Positions 5,196 to 5,196 of a DNA stretch of 5,196 nt are shown one piece after another. Origin of the DNA: Gammaproteobacteria bacterium RIFCSPLOWO2_02_FULL_56_15 (GTDB taxonomy: Bacteria; Pseudomonadota; Gammaproteobacteria; Eutrophobiales; Eutrophobiaceae); the NCBI GenBank assembly GCA_001801825.1, contig MGYR01000136.1, forward strand, positions 1-5,196, written 5' to 3'. Made by a program: the position numbers and the translations under genes. Numbering within the stretch: the stretch's first letter is position 1; every line of letters starts with the position of its first letter. The notes beneath the pieces were generated by a model that saw only the letters and a list, made by a program, of their open reading frames with translations, had not been told where the DNA came from and searched no databases.

Positions 5196-5196
5196 C

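Noticed and set aside
5090..5196. plus-strand ATG with a small open frame running antisense through the tRNA
   Set aside because: The frame reads through the complement of a complete, well-folded tRNA-Leu; coding there is implausible.

Overview
The window reads as part of a gammaproteobacterial (or closely related proteobacterial) chromosome. The support is a tRNA-Leu with an encoded CCA end, a classical Fur-type operator with a sigma70-like promoter, and an outer-membrane beta-barrel gene. GC content looks moderately high by eye, apart from the AT-rich promoter. Species cannot be told from the sequence.

Almost all of the window is one minus-strand operon of five genes, transcribed from about 5000 down to 337. 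In order these are a periplasmic P19/FtrA-type iron/copper-binding protein (4957-4400), an OprB-like outer-membrane porin with an N-terminal coiled coil (4397-2952), a small periplasmic cupredoxin-like FtrB (2937-2590), an FTR1-family iron permease FtrC (about 2574-1750) and a polytopic iron-sulfur membrane protein FtrD (1734-337). Gaps between genes are 2 to 15 nt under the starts chosen here. This is the FtrABCD ferrous-iron uptake system known from Bordetella and others, with a porin inserted between FtrA and FtrB. The inferred route is: Fe2+ crosses the outer membrane through the porin, is bound by FtrA in the periplasm, is handled or oxidised with FtrB, passes through FtrC, and FtrD moves electrons across or at the inner membrane.

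The operon is headed by a near-perfect 25-bp Fur-box palindrome (4977-5001) next to a -35/-10 pair with 17-bp spacing, so iron repression is expected. Upstream, on the same strand, is tRNA-Leu(UAA) (5109-5195).

The left end (1-336) holds no intact gene. It has a possible tail of a plus-strand ORF ending at 40, a GC-rich inverted repeat (63-93) and a decayed IS3-family transposase C-terminus (about 176-289) with two in-frame TAG codons.

The most unusual points are: (1) ftrC has no ATG/GTG/TTG start that keeps its first REXXE iron-binding motif. The frame is open back to the ftrB TAG, and a good Shine-Dalgarno sits 6 nt ahead of an ATC codon, exactly where an initiator is expected. (2) A dedicated porin is built into an Ftr operon and carries a Ca2+-loop-like DxDxDGxxD motif near its C-terminus.
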